NCBI GenBank assembly: GCA_021735115.1
Contig: JAIPHQ010000001.1
Span: forward strand, 1-32,767
From: Candidatus Omnitrophota bacterium
Lineage (GTDB): Bacteria; Omnitrophota; Koll11; Duberdicusellales; 4484-171
DNA length: 32,767 nt
Direction of reading: 5' to 3'
Of the stretch, positions 8,106-16,225 are shown in pieces. The notes under the pieces are model-generated. The model ran no database searches and had not been told where the DNA came from. It saw nothing but the letters and a program-made list of their open reading frames with translations. The translations under genes and the position numbers were made by a program. How positions within the stretch are numbered: the stretch's first letter is position 1; every line of letters starts with the position of its first letter.

Positions 8106-9041
8106 TTAGCCTTTCTTCTTTTGCCTTCTATCTTTTATATAATCTTTAATTATTTTTTTATGGTCAAAGGCAATGTTGGGTGGTAAACCTAATAAAGGGC
8201 CATTTCCCTTAATCGTAAAAACTGATGCGTCTTTCGCATCTGATGCTGCTTTAAGCCTTCCTTTGCCTTTGCCAGTAAAAACCATCGAAACAGTATGAAA
8301 ACGAGAGTCTCTTTTATTATCTGAATAAGCTTTGAATTGTTTTAGGCTCTTAAAATCAAGTCCTGTCTCTTCTTTAACCTCCCGCACCACAGCTTTTTCT
8401 AATTTTTCACCATAATCAACAAAACCCCCTGGTAAAGCCCAACCTAAAGGAGGGTTTGCCCTCTTTATTAAAACTATCCCTTTTTTATAGCCAATAATTG
8501 CATCGACAGTAAGAAACGGCCCTTTGTTGGTTTTTATATGATTTAGATACCCCATTATATTTTTCTCCAGTATTTTATAGCTTTGTTCAGTACCTGTTAT
8601 AAATGATACTTTTTTTAAAATTTTTTGTTTTTTGCTTCTTACAAAACGGAAAAGTTCCTGAGCAATTATTTTAGAAAAAATACGCAAATTAATATCTCTT
8701 TTAAAACTATCCATTAAAAAAGCAACAGAATTAATATCGTTCTCTTTAATTTTTTTAAAACAATCTACTAAAATTTCTCGGATGCCTTTTGCTTTAGCCT
8801 TATTGCAAAGATTGATTAAAATAATATATTTAGTTTTAAAATAACTATTTTTTATTAATGCTGCCTGGGATTTTTCCAATCTACTTAAATTGCTATTTAT
8901 GCTCTTTATTTTTTTTATTCGAGAAAAATAATCATATGATACCACTATGCATTGAGTATCTTTCTTTAGGCTTTTTGATAAATCTATAATTATATTTTCT
9001 AATTCCACAAAACACCTATTTCTTTTTTGCTTTTTTTGCAT
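8106..9041 (-). CDS. Nudix hydrolase with an N-terminal macro-like domain
   Basis: The C-terminal part (about 175-311) is a Nudix domain: the box GX5EX7REUXEEXGU is exact, from Gly206 through Glu212, Arg220, Glu221, Glu224, Glu225 to Leu228, and [12 protein letters not shown] is typical of ADP-ribose/nucleoside-diphosphate hydrolases. The first 170 residues have no simple match. Their pattern (CIVVSYD..., [10 protein letters not shown], a [17 protein letters not shown] helix-strand, then a long helix and [18 protein letters not shown]) resembles a macro domain that has lost its glycine-rich ADP-ribose loop; this is inference. The start overlaps the end of the CCA-adding gene by 26 bp. Substrate unknown. 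Confidence 0.85.
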   Translation of the reverse strand: MQKKQKRNRCFVELENIIIDLSKSLKKDTQCIVVSYDYFSRIKKIKSINSNLSRLEKSQAALIKNSYFKTKYIILINLCNKAKAKGIREILVDCFKKIKENDINSVAFLMDSFKRDINLRIFSKIIAQELFRFVRSKKQKILKKVSFITGTEQSYKILEKNIMGYLNHIKTNKGPFLTVDAIIGYKKGIVLIKRANPPLGWALPGGFVDYGEKLEKAVVREVKEETGLDFKSLKQFKAYSDNKRDSRFHTVSMVFTGKGKGRLKAASDAKDASVFTIKGNGPLLGLPPNIAFDHKKIIKDYIKDRRQKKKG

Positions 9042-10455
9042 AAATCTTTTCTGCAGCCTTCAAAGCCTCTGACTTTTTACTTATTTTACCCGTAGCTTGA
9101 AGTTCCTTAATTTTATTTAAAATCTGGCCAATCAAAGGACCTTTTTTTATCTTAAAATACTTCATAAGATCATAACCATCTATAATTTTCGCCATAGGCT
9201 TTTTCTTTTTTTCAATAAAATAATCTTTAATCAACTTCAACATTATTTTTTCATGGCGTTTTCTTTTTTCTAAATCTGCCAATGGGCCACGGGTTGCTCT
9301 CCAATCAGCTAAAGAAAGAAAAATAATAGATACCCCTTCTTTTTCTGTATCACGAAAAAAACGGTAAACAGCTCTGCGGCTGGGTTTAATTTGATCGGCT
9401 AAATATCCAGGCCGCAGATGCCAAAACACCATCTTTTCTAATGCTTTCCTTTCAACTCTTGCTAACCGTATTTTTTTAGCAAAAAGAGAAGAAAGATCCC
9501 TGCTAACTTTTTCGTGGGCATGAAATATCGTCCGGGCTTTAGTTGCCTTTTTCACGAAGGGCTTTCCCAAATCATGAAGCAAACAAGCTAACTTTATTAT
9601 TTGAAATCTTTTTCGATTTCCGGATAAATTTTGATTAAGAAAATCAATAGCCTCACTTTCTTTTTTAGTTTCTCTTTCATAAAGTAGCTCAAATTGTTTT
9701 AAAGCCTCTATAGAATGATCCCAAACATTTAAATGATGAAACCCCCCTTGTGTAGTTTTTCGCATCTTACCGACATAAGGTAAAATTTCATCAACCACTT
9801 TCACTTTATCCATTTTTTTAATCACTTTATAAGACTTTTTAGAATTAAATATTTTAAAAAGTTCTTCATTAATTCTTTCACAAGATACATTTCTTAACTT
9901 TTTTTTATGACGAGAAAAAAATCTTAAAGTTTGTGGAGCAATTTTAAAGCCATAGTTTGCAGCAAAAGAAAAACCTCTCAATATCCGCAAAGGGTCATCA
10001 ACGATGACTCCTTCTTTTAAAGATTTTATTCGTTTATTTTCTAGATCATTAATTCCTTTATAATAATCTAAAATTTTTTTTGGATTAATTATATCTAACG
10101 CTAAACTATTAATTGTAAAATCTCTTAGTTCTAAATCTTTTTTTATATTTTTTCCGCGCATCAAAATAAAATCATAACTATATTTTTTTGCATCTTTATT
10201 TAAAACAATTCGAAAACTAGAACTTTTTTTATCTAATACAATCACTTTAGTCTTCAAAATTTTAGCTACTTTTTCGACAAATAAATCTATATCTTTTTCC
10301 ACACAAAAATCAAAATCAACTAAATCTTTGGGTGCTTTAATATAAATATCTCTTAAAAAACCACCCACTAACCACACTTTGATTTTTAATTTTTTTGCTA
10401 ATTTTGAAATTTGATCTATTTGAGGAATTTTTTTTAGGTAAGTATCGAATTTCAT
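9016..10455 (-). CDS. cca: CCA-adding enzyme / poly(A) polymerase family tRNA nucleotidyltransferase with HD domain
   Basis: A class II nucleotidyltransferase of 479 aa. The head domain shows [10 protein letters not shown] and the metal-binding DFDF in [23 protein letters not shown] and [18 protein letters not shown] follow as in CCA-adding enzymes. The second half carries an HD phosphohydrolase domain ([22 protein letters not shown]). That combination fits an enzyme that builds or repairs the tRNA 3' CCA end; a PcnB-like poly(A) polymerase or A-adding enzyme cannot be excluded. No ribosome-binding site is seen; a perfect palindrome occupies the bases just before the ATG. It starts 65 bp after nrdR. 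Confidence 0.88.
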   Translation of the reverse strand: MKFDTYLKKIPQIDQISKLAKKLKIKVWLVGGFLRDIYIKAPKDLVDFDFCVEKDIDLFVEKVAKILKTKVIVLDKKSSSFRIVLNKDAKKYSYDFILMRGKNIKKDLELRDFTINSLALDIINPKKILDYYKGINDLENKRIKSLKEGVIVDDPLRILRGFSFAANYGFKIAPQTLRFFSRHKKKLRNVSCERINEELFKIFNSKKSYKVIKKMDKVKVVDEILPYVGKMRKTTQGGFHHLNVWDHSIEALKQFELLYERETKKESEAIDFLNQNLSGNRKRFQIIKLACLLHDLGKPFVKKATKARTIFHAHEKVSRDLSSLFAKKIRLARVERKALEKMVFWHLRPGYLADQIKPSRRAVYRFFRDTEKEGVSIIFLSLADWRATRGPLADLEKRKRHEKIMLKLIKDYFIEKKKKPMAKIIDGYDLMKYFKIKKGPLIGQILNKIKELQATGKISKKSEALKAAEKIYAKKAKKK

Positions 10456-10471
10456 AGATAAGTTCTTATCT
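10456..10471. promoter_or_regulatory. 16-bp palindrome immediately upstream of the cca start codon
   Basis: AGATAAG-TT-CTTATCT on the + strand is a perfect 7-bp inverted repeat with a two-base centre, ending one base from the ATG at 10453-10455 where a Shine-Dalgarno would normally sit. It could be an operator or a small RNA hairpin; neither is shown. The rest of the 65-bp gap up to nrdR holds nothing I recognise. Confidence 0.5.
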
Positions 10472-10520
10472 TAAGGCAGTTTGGCAATTAAAAGAAAGGC
10501 CGCTTATAAAAAATTAGTTA

Positions 10521-10982
10521 TTACTTTATCTTTCTCCCTAAAACTTCACGCAGCTCACGTAAAAATTGATTAATATCCTTAAATTGCCTGTAAACAGAGG
10601 CAAACCTTACATAAGCTACATCATCTATTTTTGAAAGCTTTTCCATAACTAATTCTCCGACATGATTTGAATCAACTTCTTGTTCAAATTTTTTTTGTAA
10701 TTTAATTTCAATTTCAGAAACTATGCTTTCCAATTTTTCTACACTTATAGCCCTTTTTTCGCAAGCTTTAATCAATCCATCTAAAACTTTTTGTTGAGAA
10801 AAAGGTTCTCTGCGCCCATCTTTTTTTATTACCATAAGAGGAGTTTTTTCTACATATTCATATGTAGTAAAGCGTCTTCCACAACTGTTGCATTCTCTTC
10901 TTCTCCTTATAGCAGAACCTTCAGAAGTAAGACGTGAATCAACTACTTTATCTTCATTAAAATTGCAATAGGGACAACGCAT
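10521..10982 (-). CDS. nrdR: Transcriptional repressor NrdR
   Basis: A 153-residue regulator of ribonucleotide reductase genes that senses ATP/dATP. The N-terminal zinc ribbon is seen as CPYC (residues 3-6) and CNSC (31-34) in the typical context VVDSR...[17 protein letters not shown], followed by an ATP-cone ([27 protein letters not shown]). Length is typical. It lies 6 bp after the dCMP deaminase gene, so two genes of deoxynucleotide balance are adjacent. No ribonucleotide reductase gene is in the window. Confidence 0.98.
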   Translation of the reverse strand: MRCPYCNFNEDKVVDSRLTSEGSAIRRRRECNSCGRRFTTYEYVEKTPLMVIKKDGRREPFSQQKVLDGLIKACEKRAISVEKLESIVSEIEIKLQKKFEQEVDSNHVGELVMEKLSKIDDVAYVRFASVYRQFKDINQFLRELREVLGRKIK

Positions 10983-10988
10983 GTCTGG

Positions 10989-11462
10989 TTAAATATCTCC
11001 TTTATTAAAATCCTTTAACTTTCGTAAAGTTATTTTTGCTTCTTTTAAAAATTCCATAGCCATTTTATCAGGATAATCATCAAAAACAACTATTTCATCA
11101 ATACCAGCGTTTATAATCATTTTTGCACAAATACTGCAAGGTGAATTTGTTATATAAATAGTACTTCCCTTAACAGACACACCATGTAAAGCAGATTGTA
11201 AAATAACATTTTGTTCAGCATGAAGCCCCCTACATATCTCATGCCGCTGGCCAGAAGGAACTTTCAACTTTTCTCGTAGACAACCAGTCACTTCACAATG
11301 GGTTATACCTCTAGGTGCACCATTATAGCCAGTAGCAAGAATCTGCTTATCTTTTACTAAAACAGCTCCTACTTTTCGTCGTAGACAAGTAGATCTTTTG
11401 CTAACTAAAAAAGCTACTCCCATAAAATATTGGTCCCATGATGGTCTTTTTTTATTTTTCAT
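10989..11462 (-). CDS. dCMP deaminase
   Basis: A zinc-dependent deaminase converting dCMP to dUMP for thymidylate synthesis. The zinc site is visible as HAE (His81, Glu83) and PCSIC (Cys109, Cys112), with the dCMP-type features [13 protein letters not shown] and the long insertion before HAEQN. Length 157 aa fits the ComEB/dCMP deaminase family. It begins 13 bp after glyA with no evident ribosome site. Its position between glyA (one-carbon units) and nrdR (dNTP control) suits deoxynucleotide metabolism. The name comEB is used for the Bacillus relative, but a competence role is not implied. Confidence 0.93.
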   Translation of the reverse strand: MKNKKRPSWDQYFMGVAFLVSKRSTCLRRKVGAVLVKDKQILATGYNGAPRGITHCEVTGCLREKLKVPSGQRHEICRGLHAEQNVILQSALHGVSVKGSTIYITNSPCSICAKMIINAGIDEIVVFDDYPDKMAMEFLKEAKITLRKLKDFNKGDI

Positions 11463-11475
11463 TTTAAAATTTTAT

Positions 11476-12726
11476 TTATAAGTCAAAATCACCATATAGA
11501 GGAAATTCCCCAGTTAAATTTAAAACCTCTTTTTTAATTTCTAGCAATTTTACATCATCTTCTCTATTGATTAGGGCTTGATTAATTAAATTAGCTATTT
11601 TTTCCATCTCTATTTCCTTCATCAGGCGAGTAGTGACCGCTGGGGTCCCAATTCTAATACCACTTGCTACAATAGGTGATTTTTTATCAAAAGGAATAAG
11701 ATTCTTATTTACGGTAATATTTACTTTATCTAAAACTGAAGATGCATCTTTACCAGTTATGTTTTTTTCAGTCAAATCTACTAAAAATAAATGATTTTCA
11801 GTTCCTCCACTTACAATTCGATAACCTAAATCAGCCATATTTTTAGCAAAATAGATACTATTTTTGACAACCTGTTTTTGATACTGAATAAAATCATCCT
11901 GTTGGGCCAAGCCAAAAGCTACAGCTTTTGCTGCAATAACATGCATAAGCGGCCCGCCTTGATTTCCAGGAAAAACTGCTGTATTGATCTTTTTGCCAAA
12001 ATCTGATTTAGCTAAAATAAATCCACCCCGGGGCCCGCGTAAAGTCTTATGTGTTGTTGAAGTAACAAAATCTGCATAAGGACAAGGATTAGGATGTATA
12101 CCAGCAGCAACTAAACCAGCAAAATGAGCCATATCCACACACAAAAAGGCCCCTACTCTATCAGCGATTTCTCGAAAACGTTTAAAATCTATCTTTCTCG
12201 GGTATGCACTCGCCCCGGCAATTATCATCTTGGGTTTGTTATCTAAAGCTAATTGCTCTATATTCTCATAGTTTAGACACTCTGAGCTTTTATCAACACC
12301 ATATGAAACTATATTGTAAAATTTTCCAGAAAAATTAAGTGGATGCCCATGAGAAAGATGTCCCCCACAAGCTAAATCCATAGCTAAAATTGTATCTCCA
12401 GGTTTTAATACCGCCATCATAACTGCAATATTAGCTTGAGTTCCCGAATGAGGTTGTACATTAGCAAATTCAGCCCCAAAGAGAGCTTTAGCTCTTTCAA
12501 TCGCAAGATCCTCTGCTGTATCAACAAAATCACAGCCTCCATACCAGCGCCGATGCGGATAACCTTCAGCATATTTATTAGTCAACACCGAACCTTGAGC
12601 TTCTAAAACTTCAGGCGGTGCAAAATTCTCACTAGCAATAAGCTCAAGATGTTCTCTTTGCCTTTTAAGTTCATGAGATATGGCAGAATAAATTTTTAAA
12701 TCTTTTTGTTTTAATTTTTTAAACAT
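11476..12726 (-). CDS. glyA: Serine hydroxymethyltransferase
   Basis: PLP enzyme interconverting serine and glycine while loading tetrahydrofolate with a one-carbon unit, needed by purine and thymidylate synthesis. The 416-residue protein shows [21 protein letters not shown], the PLP lysine Lys227 in [14 protein letters not shown] and the C-terminal [10 protein letters not shown]. The start is supported by GGAGG five bases upstream. It follows rpiB after a 160-bp gap that is packed with hairpins, one of which abuts the ribosome site. The ywlC/ywlE-rpiB-glyA order matches that known in Bacillus. Confidence 0.98.
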   Translation of the reverse strand: MFKKLKQKDLKIYSAISHELKRQREHLELIASENFAPPEVLEAQGSVLTNKYAEGYPHRRWYGGCDFVDTAEDLAIERAKALFGAEFANVQPHSGTQANIAVMMAVLKPGDTILAMDLACGGHLSHGHPLNFSGKFYNIVSYGVDKSSECLNYENIEQLALDNKPKMIIAGASAYPRKIDFKRFREIADRVGAFLCVDMAHFAGLVAAGIHPNPCPYADFVTSTTHKTLRGPRGGFILAKSDFGKKINTAVFPGNQGGPLMHVIAAKAVAFGLAQQDDFIQYQKQVVKNSIYFAKNMADLGYRIVSGGTENHLFLVDLTEKNITGKDASSVLDKVNITVNKNLIPFDKKSPIVASGIRIGTPAVTTRLMKEIEMEKIANLINQALINREDDVKLLEIKKEVLNLTGEFPLYGDFDL

Positions 12727-12736
12727 TTGAGCCTCC

Positions 12737-12781
12737 TCATTAAAAATGCAATTATTTAGCGAATACCTTTATTTTTAATGA
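12737..12781 (-). promoter_or_regulatory. AT-rich hairpin abutting the glyA ribosome-binding site
   Basis: Arms 12737-12747 and 12771-12781 are perfect 11-bp complements (minus strand TCATTAAAAAT / ATTTTTAATGA) around a 23-base loop. GGAGG of glyA (12732-12736) begins on the next base. Compared with the rpmF copy, one G-C pair is replaced by A-T on both arms, so pairing is kept. The loop shares AGG-AT and CTAAATAATT with the rpmF copy. Function is not known. Confidence 0.65.
12753..12773. repeat. 21-bp exact repeat shared with the rpmF leader
   Basis: Identical to 4582-4602 and in the same orientation. Here it makes most of the loop and the first bases of one arm of the AT-rich hairpin beside glyA. 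Confidence 0.9.
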
Positions 12782-12810
12782 CACTGAGCCGAATTACTCG
12801 GCGAAGTGTC
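12780..12810. repeat. Two-part hairpin with GA/GA internal loop (glyA leader, copy A)
   Basis: On the + strand: outer stem GACACT/AGTGTC (12780-12785, 12805-12810), GA/GA internal loop, inner stem GCCGA/TCGGC (12788-12792, 12798-12802), loop ATTAC. Same design as 4535-4565. Eight-base inverted ends TTATTTAG (12752-12759) and CTAAATAA (12819-12826) bracket this hairpin. Confidence 0.8.
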
Positions 12811-12826
12811 TTAACCACCTAAATAA

Positions 12827-12856
12827 GATACTTCGGAGCTTCCGCTCCTCAGTATT
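12827..12856. repeat. Two-part hairpin with GA/GA internal loop (glyA leader, copy C, inverted)
   Basis: Read on the minus strand: ATACT/AGTAT outer stem, GA/GA internal loop, GGAGC/GCTCC inner stem, GGAA loop. The GA pairs are on the opposite strand from those in copy A, so A and C are arranged head to head, as in two-unit REP elements. Stem sequences differ from copy A. Confidence 0.7.
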
Positions 12857-12861
12857 AATTC

Positions 12862-12893
12862 GACTACAACCTCAACTTCGTTTCGGTTAAGTC
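12862..12893. repeat. Hairpin with GA/GA internal loop overlapping the rpiB stop (copy D)
   Basis: Minus strand: GACT, bulge, AACC, GA, AAC, loop GAA, GTT, GA, GGTT, bulge, AGTC. Outer, middle and inner stems all pair around the same symmetrical GA/GA loop. The rpiB stop codon (12887-12889) and last codons lie inside it, so the element shapes the very 3' end of rpiB. The short three-base inner stem makes this copy less certain than A and C. Confidence 0.55.
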
Positions 12894-13336
12894 TCATTGA
12901 ATTCCTCAACTTTTCGCACCTTACGCAATCTTCGGCTATGCCTTCCTCCTTCAAAACCTTCTTTAAGCCAACTTAAAGCCATTTTTTTAGCATAATCTGG
13001 CTTCACCAGGTCTGCAGCAAGTACCAAAACATTACTATCATTATGACGACGAGAAAGCTTAGCACTTTTTATATTATAAGCTAAAGCTGCTCTTATTCCT
13101 TTTATTTTATTTGCCAAAATACAACTCCCAATTCCAGTAAAACAAATAACAACAGCTCTATCTGCTTTTTTATTAGCTACTGCAGATGCAGCGGGATAGA
13201 TATAATCAGGATAATCACACGAATCTTTAGAAAATGTACCAAAATCAATAATTTTATGGCCTTTACTTTCTAGATAGTTTATTAAAGTATTCTTTAATTT
13301 AAAACCGCGATGATCACACCCAAAAGCTATTCTCAT
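12887..13336 (-). CDS. rpiB: Ribose-5-phosphate isomerase B
   Basis: Interconverts ribose-5-phosphate and ribulose-5-phosphate, linking the pentose pathway to PRPP and purines. The 149-residue protein begins MRIAFGCDHRGFKLK and has the active-site cysteine Cys65 in VVICFTGIGSCILANK (family usually CGTGIG) and the RxHNDSNVLVLAADL stretch. A GGAG site precedes the ATG. It follows the Sua5-phosphatase fusion and precedes glyA, as in Bacillus. A LacAB-type galactose-6-phosphate isomerase is the main alternative; context favours RpiB. Confidence 0.95.
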   Translation of the reverse strand: MRIAFGCDHRGFKLKNTLINYLESKGHKIIDFGTFSKDSCDYPDYIYPAASAVANKKADRAVVICFTGIGSCILANKIKGIRAALAYNIKSAKLSRRHNDSNVLVLAADLVKPDYAKKMALSWLKEGFEGGRHSRRLRKVRKVEEFNET

Positions 13337-13362
13337 ATTACTCTCCTTTTCCTAAATTACCA

Positions 13363-14427
13363 TTATAACCAATCACTTAACTCATTTACTGATTTTTTTA
13401 TTAAACTGTAAACATTTTCATAAAAAGCAGAATTTTTCCCTATTGGATCAGGAATGTTTGTAATTTGTTTAGAAAGAAGAAATTTAGTTAAATTAAAAGT
13501 TCTTGCCTGAGCCGAAGGAACTTTTTTCAAAATATCTTCTTTTTGGGAATCTTCCATTGTAAAAATATAATCTGAAGAAAGTATCATTTGTTTTGTTAAT
13601 TGTTTGGCCTTAAAACTTGCTATACTAGTATTCTCCCGATTTTGCATTACTTTTTCTACTGGCTCAGGAGGATGCCTGCCTTCTGGAGCAGCAATCCCTG
13701 CAGAAATAATTTCATATCTTTGTGAAGCAGCCATTCGTTCTTCCTGTAGGTATTTACGCAAAATATACTCCGCCATAGGAGACCGGCAACTATTTCCAGT
13801 ACAGACAAATAATATTCTCCTTTTGATAAAAATAGCTGCAATCTGCTTTTCTGAAATTACCCCCTCTCTTAGTATTTTAAATGGCTTATAAGTTAAATCT
13901 ATAACCGTTGATGATTCTTTATGATCAGCCTTTCCTCCATCAACAATTAAATCTATTTGCCCATCAAAAATTTCTTCTACTTGATCTGCAGAAATAGCTT
14001 CCTTTTGGCCGCTTCGATTAGCCGAAGGGAAAAAAACCGCAGAACCAAAAAGCTTTAAGATGCTATTGGCAATAAAATTAGAAGGTATCCTGATACCAAC
14101 TTTACCTTCGGGATTCTTATAATAAACAATGGTGAGCGGCCCCGGCCAAAAATTTTCTATCAACCGATACCCAAAAGGATTAAGAGTGAAAAAGTATTGG
14201 TTAATTGCTTTCTTCGGATCAGCCAAAGCGATGCTAAACGGCTTATCCAGCGGCCTTTCTTTTAAAGAATATAATTTCTCTATTCCATTCTTTTTATCAG
14301 CTCCTACAGCTAAGCCATAGACAGTTTCTGTAGGCATAGCTATGATTTTTCCTTGAAAAAGCATATTAGCCGCTTTAGCTATATCTGGTCTAGCTATTTT
14401 TTTTGCATTGATTTTTATTCTTTCCAT
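13363..14427 (-). CDS. Fusion of Sua5/YwlC threonylcarbamoyl-AMP synthase and low-molecular-weight protein phosphatase
   Basis: Residues 1-200 form a YrdC/Sua5 domain (PTETVYGLAVGADKKNGIEKLYSLKERPLDKPF, PSANRSG, STVIDL) that makes threonylcarbamoyl-AMP for tRNA t6A37. Residues 203-354 form a low-molecular-weight phosphatase with the P-loop CTGNSCRS (nucleophile Cys209, Arg215) and the acid loop IPDPIG (Asp327). In Bacillus these are separate neighbours, ywlC and ywlE, followed by rpiB and glyA, so the fusion keeps that order. YwlE-type arginine phosphatases have Thr and tyrosine phosphatases usually Ile where this protein has Ser213, so specificity is open. No frame break is seen. It starts 2 bp after purE. 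Confidence 0.95.
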   Translation of the reverse strand: MERIKINAKKIARPDIAKAANMLFQGKIIAMPTETVYGLAVGADKKNGIEKLYSLKERPLDKPFSIALADPKKAINQYFFTLNPFGYRLIENFWPGPLTIVYYKNPEGKVGIRIPSNFIANSILKLFGSAVFFPSANRSGQKEAISADQVEEIFDGQIDLIVDGGKADHKESSTVIDLTYKPFKILREGVISEKQIAAIFIKRRILFVCTGNSCRSPMAEYILRKYLQEERMAASQRYEIISAGIAAPEGRHPPEPVEKVMQNRENTSIASFKAKQLTKQMILSSDYIFTMEDSQKEDILKKVPSAQARTFNLTKFLLSKQITNIPDPIGKNSAFYENVYSLIKKSVNELSDWL

Positions 14428-14429
14428 TG

Positions 14430-14888
14430 CTATTGTTTAAATTTATTTTTTATTTTTTTGACTTTTTCTAGACTTGCTTTATCCGCTATTCCCATTATTT
14501 CTAGAGCAAAAATAATCGCATTTATAAAACCGCTTTTTCCTAATCCTGAAGAAGCAAGGCCAATTCCAGAAGGAGCACTCACAATAGAAAAAAGCGAATC
14601 TAGGCCATCCATCATCCCGCCCTTTAGGCCCACTCCAATTACAGGAATGTTTAGATAAGAAGCCATAAATCCAGGTAGAGCTGCTGCTAGGCCTGCGCAA
14701 GCTATAACCAAATTTATTTTGTCTTTTTCAATTTTTTTGCAATAGCTTCTTAACTTATCCGGATTTCTGTGAGCAGAGATTACTTTTAGCTGATAAGAAA
14801 CTCCCATTTCATCTAAAAGTTGAAACCCTACCTTTAATTTTTCTTTATCTGACTTACTCCCTAAAACAACAGCTATCTTTTTTCCCAT
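14430..14888 (-). CDS. purE: N5-carboxyaminoimidazole ribonucleotide mutase / AIR carboxylase
   Basis: Carboxylation step of purine synthesis (AIR or N5-CAIR to CAIR). The 152-residue protein has VVLGSKSDKEKL and the catalytic SAHRNPDKL. The following segment reads ACAGLAAALPGF instead of the common bacterial AGAGGAAHLPGM, lacking the conserved His; as I recall, the AGLAAALPG form is typical of archaeal PurE. No purK is in the window, so whether it uses CO2 directly or N5-CAIR is undecided. GGAGG precedes the ATG. Lies between purD and the Sua5 fusion. Confidence 0.94.
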   Translation of the reverse strand: MGKKIAVVLGSKSDKEKLKVGFQLLDEMGVSYQLKVISAHRNPDKLRSYCKKIEKDKINLVIACAGLAAALPGFMASYLNIPVIGVGLKGGMMDGLDSLFSIVSAPSGIGLASSGLGKSGFINAIIFALEIMGIADKASLEKVKKIKNKFKQ

Positions 14889-14902
14889 CTTGTCCCTCCT
14901 TG

Positions 14903-16207
14903 TTAATTTGACTTTGGACCTTGGACTTTGGACTTTGGACTAATTAACGCTTTATTACTTATATCTTTTCTATACTGCATTTGATCAAAATCTATTTTCT
15001 TAATGGCTTGATAGACTTTTTCTTTAGTTTTTTCAAGGGTAGAACCTAAACCTACTACGCTTAAAACCCTTCCCCCATTAGTTAATATTTTCCCAGCTTC
15101 TCTTTTAGTTCCAGCATGATAAACCAAAATATCTTCTTGTTGTTGGGCAACTTCTAAGCCTTTTATTTCTTTACCTTTTTGGTATTTATTGGGATATCCA
15201 CCTGAAGCCAATACTACACAAACACAAGTTCTTAGATCCCATGCAATTTTTGCTTCAGATAATCTACCCTCAATAGTTTTTAAAATGATATCAGCCAAAT
15301 CCCCTTTTAATTTGGGTAAAACAACTTGTGTTTCAGGATCACCAAATCTTACATTAAACTCTAAAACACTGGGCCCATTCTCGGTAAGCATAAGCCCAGC
15401 GTAGAGAATGCCTTTATATAATTTATTTTCCTTTTTTAAGCCTTTTATCAAAGGATAAAACACACTCTCTATTATCTTATCAAACTCTTGTTTATCCAAT
15501 AAAGGAGTAGGTGCATAGGCCCCCATACCACCTGTATTAGGCCCTTTATCATTGTCAAAAGCCCTTTTATGATCTTGAGAAGCTACCAAAGGTAAAATAG
15601 TTTCTCCATCAGAGAAAGCTAAAATTGAAAGTTCTTGGCCTATTAGACAATCTTCAATGATTAAATTATTACCAGCTTGACCGAATTTTTTTTCTACCAT
15701 TATAGTATCTATTGCCATCTTGGCTTCTTCTTTATTCCCACAAACTATAACCCCTTTACCAGCAGCCAAACCATCTGCCTTAACTACAACAGGAAAATTA
15801 ACTTTTTTGAGATATTCTTTTGCTAAATCAGGTTGACCGAAAACTCTAAAGTTCGCGGTAGGAATATTATATTTTCTCATTAACTCTTTAGCAAATACTT
15901 TAGAAGATTCCAATTTGGCTAATTCTTGGTTTGGGCCAAAAATTTTTAATCCTTTCTTTTTAAACTTATCCACAACCCCTTTAGCTAAGGGAAGTTCCGG
16001 GCCCACCACAGTAAATCCTATATCATTAGCAACTGCAAATTCTATTAAAGATTCAATATCATCAGACTTAATATCAATATTTTCACCTAATTGGGATGTT
16101 CCCCCATTGCCAGGGGCAATATAGACCTTATCAACTTTAGGGCTTTGAAATAATTTATCAACTAAACAATGCTCTCTAGCTCCTGATCCAACAACTAAAA
16201 CTTTCAC
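14903..16207 (-). CDS. purD: Phosphoribosylamine-glycine ligase
   Basis: ATP-grasp enzyme joining phosphoribosylamine and glycine. Start MKVLVVGSGAREHCLVDKL, ATP-grasp core VVKADGLAAGKGVIVCGNKEEA, and HKRAFDNDKGPNTGGMGAYAP, LEFNVRFGDPETQ are all GARS signatures. The start codon is GTG (16205-16207), supported by AGGAG at five bases. The last dozen residues, SPKSKVQGPKSN, are encoded by a GTCCAAA heptamer repeat and are not part of the family fold, so the 434-aa protein carries a repeat-derived tail. Lies 18 bp after purM. Confidence 0.97.
   Translation of the reverse strand: MKVLVVGSGAREHCLVDKLFQSPKVDKVYIAPGNGGTSQLGENIDIKSDDIESLIEFAVANDIGFTVVGPELPLAKGVVDKFKKKGLKIFGPNQELAKLESSKVFAKELMRKYNIPTANFRVFGQPDLAKEYLKKVNFPVVVKADGLAAGKGVIVCGNKEEAKMAIDTIMVEKKFGQAGNNLIIEDCLIGQELSILAFSDGETILPLVASQDHKRAFDNDKGPNTGGMGAYAPTPLLDKQEFDKIIESVFYPLIKGLKKENKLYKGILYAGLMLTENGPSVLEFNVRFGDPETQVVLPKLKGDLADIILKTIEGRLSEAKIAWDLRTCVCVVLASGGYPNKYQKGKEIKGLEVAQQQEDILVYHAGTKREAGKILTNGGRVLSVVGLGSTLEKTKEKVYQAIKKIDFDQMQYRKDISNKALISPKSKVQGPKSN
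14908..14942. repeat. GTCCAAA heptamer tandem repeat forming the 3' end of purD
   Basis: On the minus strand about four to five near-perfect GTCCAAA units (one reads GTCCAAG) run to the purD stop at 14903-14905. In frame they encode SPKSKVQGPKS. The same heptamer unit is found at 2271-2309, beside fabD. Confidence 0.9.
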
Positions 16208-16225
16208 ACTTACTCCTGTTTTAAC

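Noticed and set aside
12727..12886. Glycine, THF or SAM riboswitch before glyA
   Set aside because: None of the conserved cores of these riboswitches is present, and the same element occurs before rpmF, which has no shared ligand logic.
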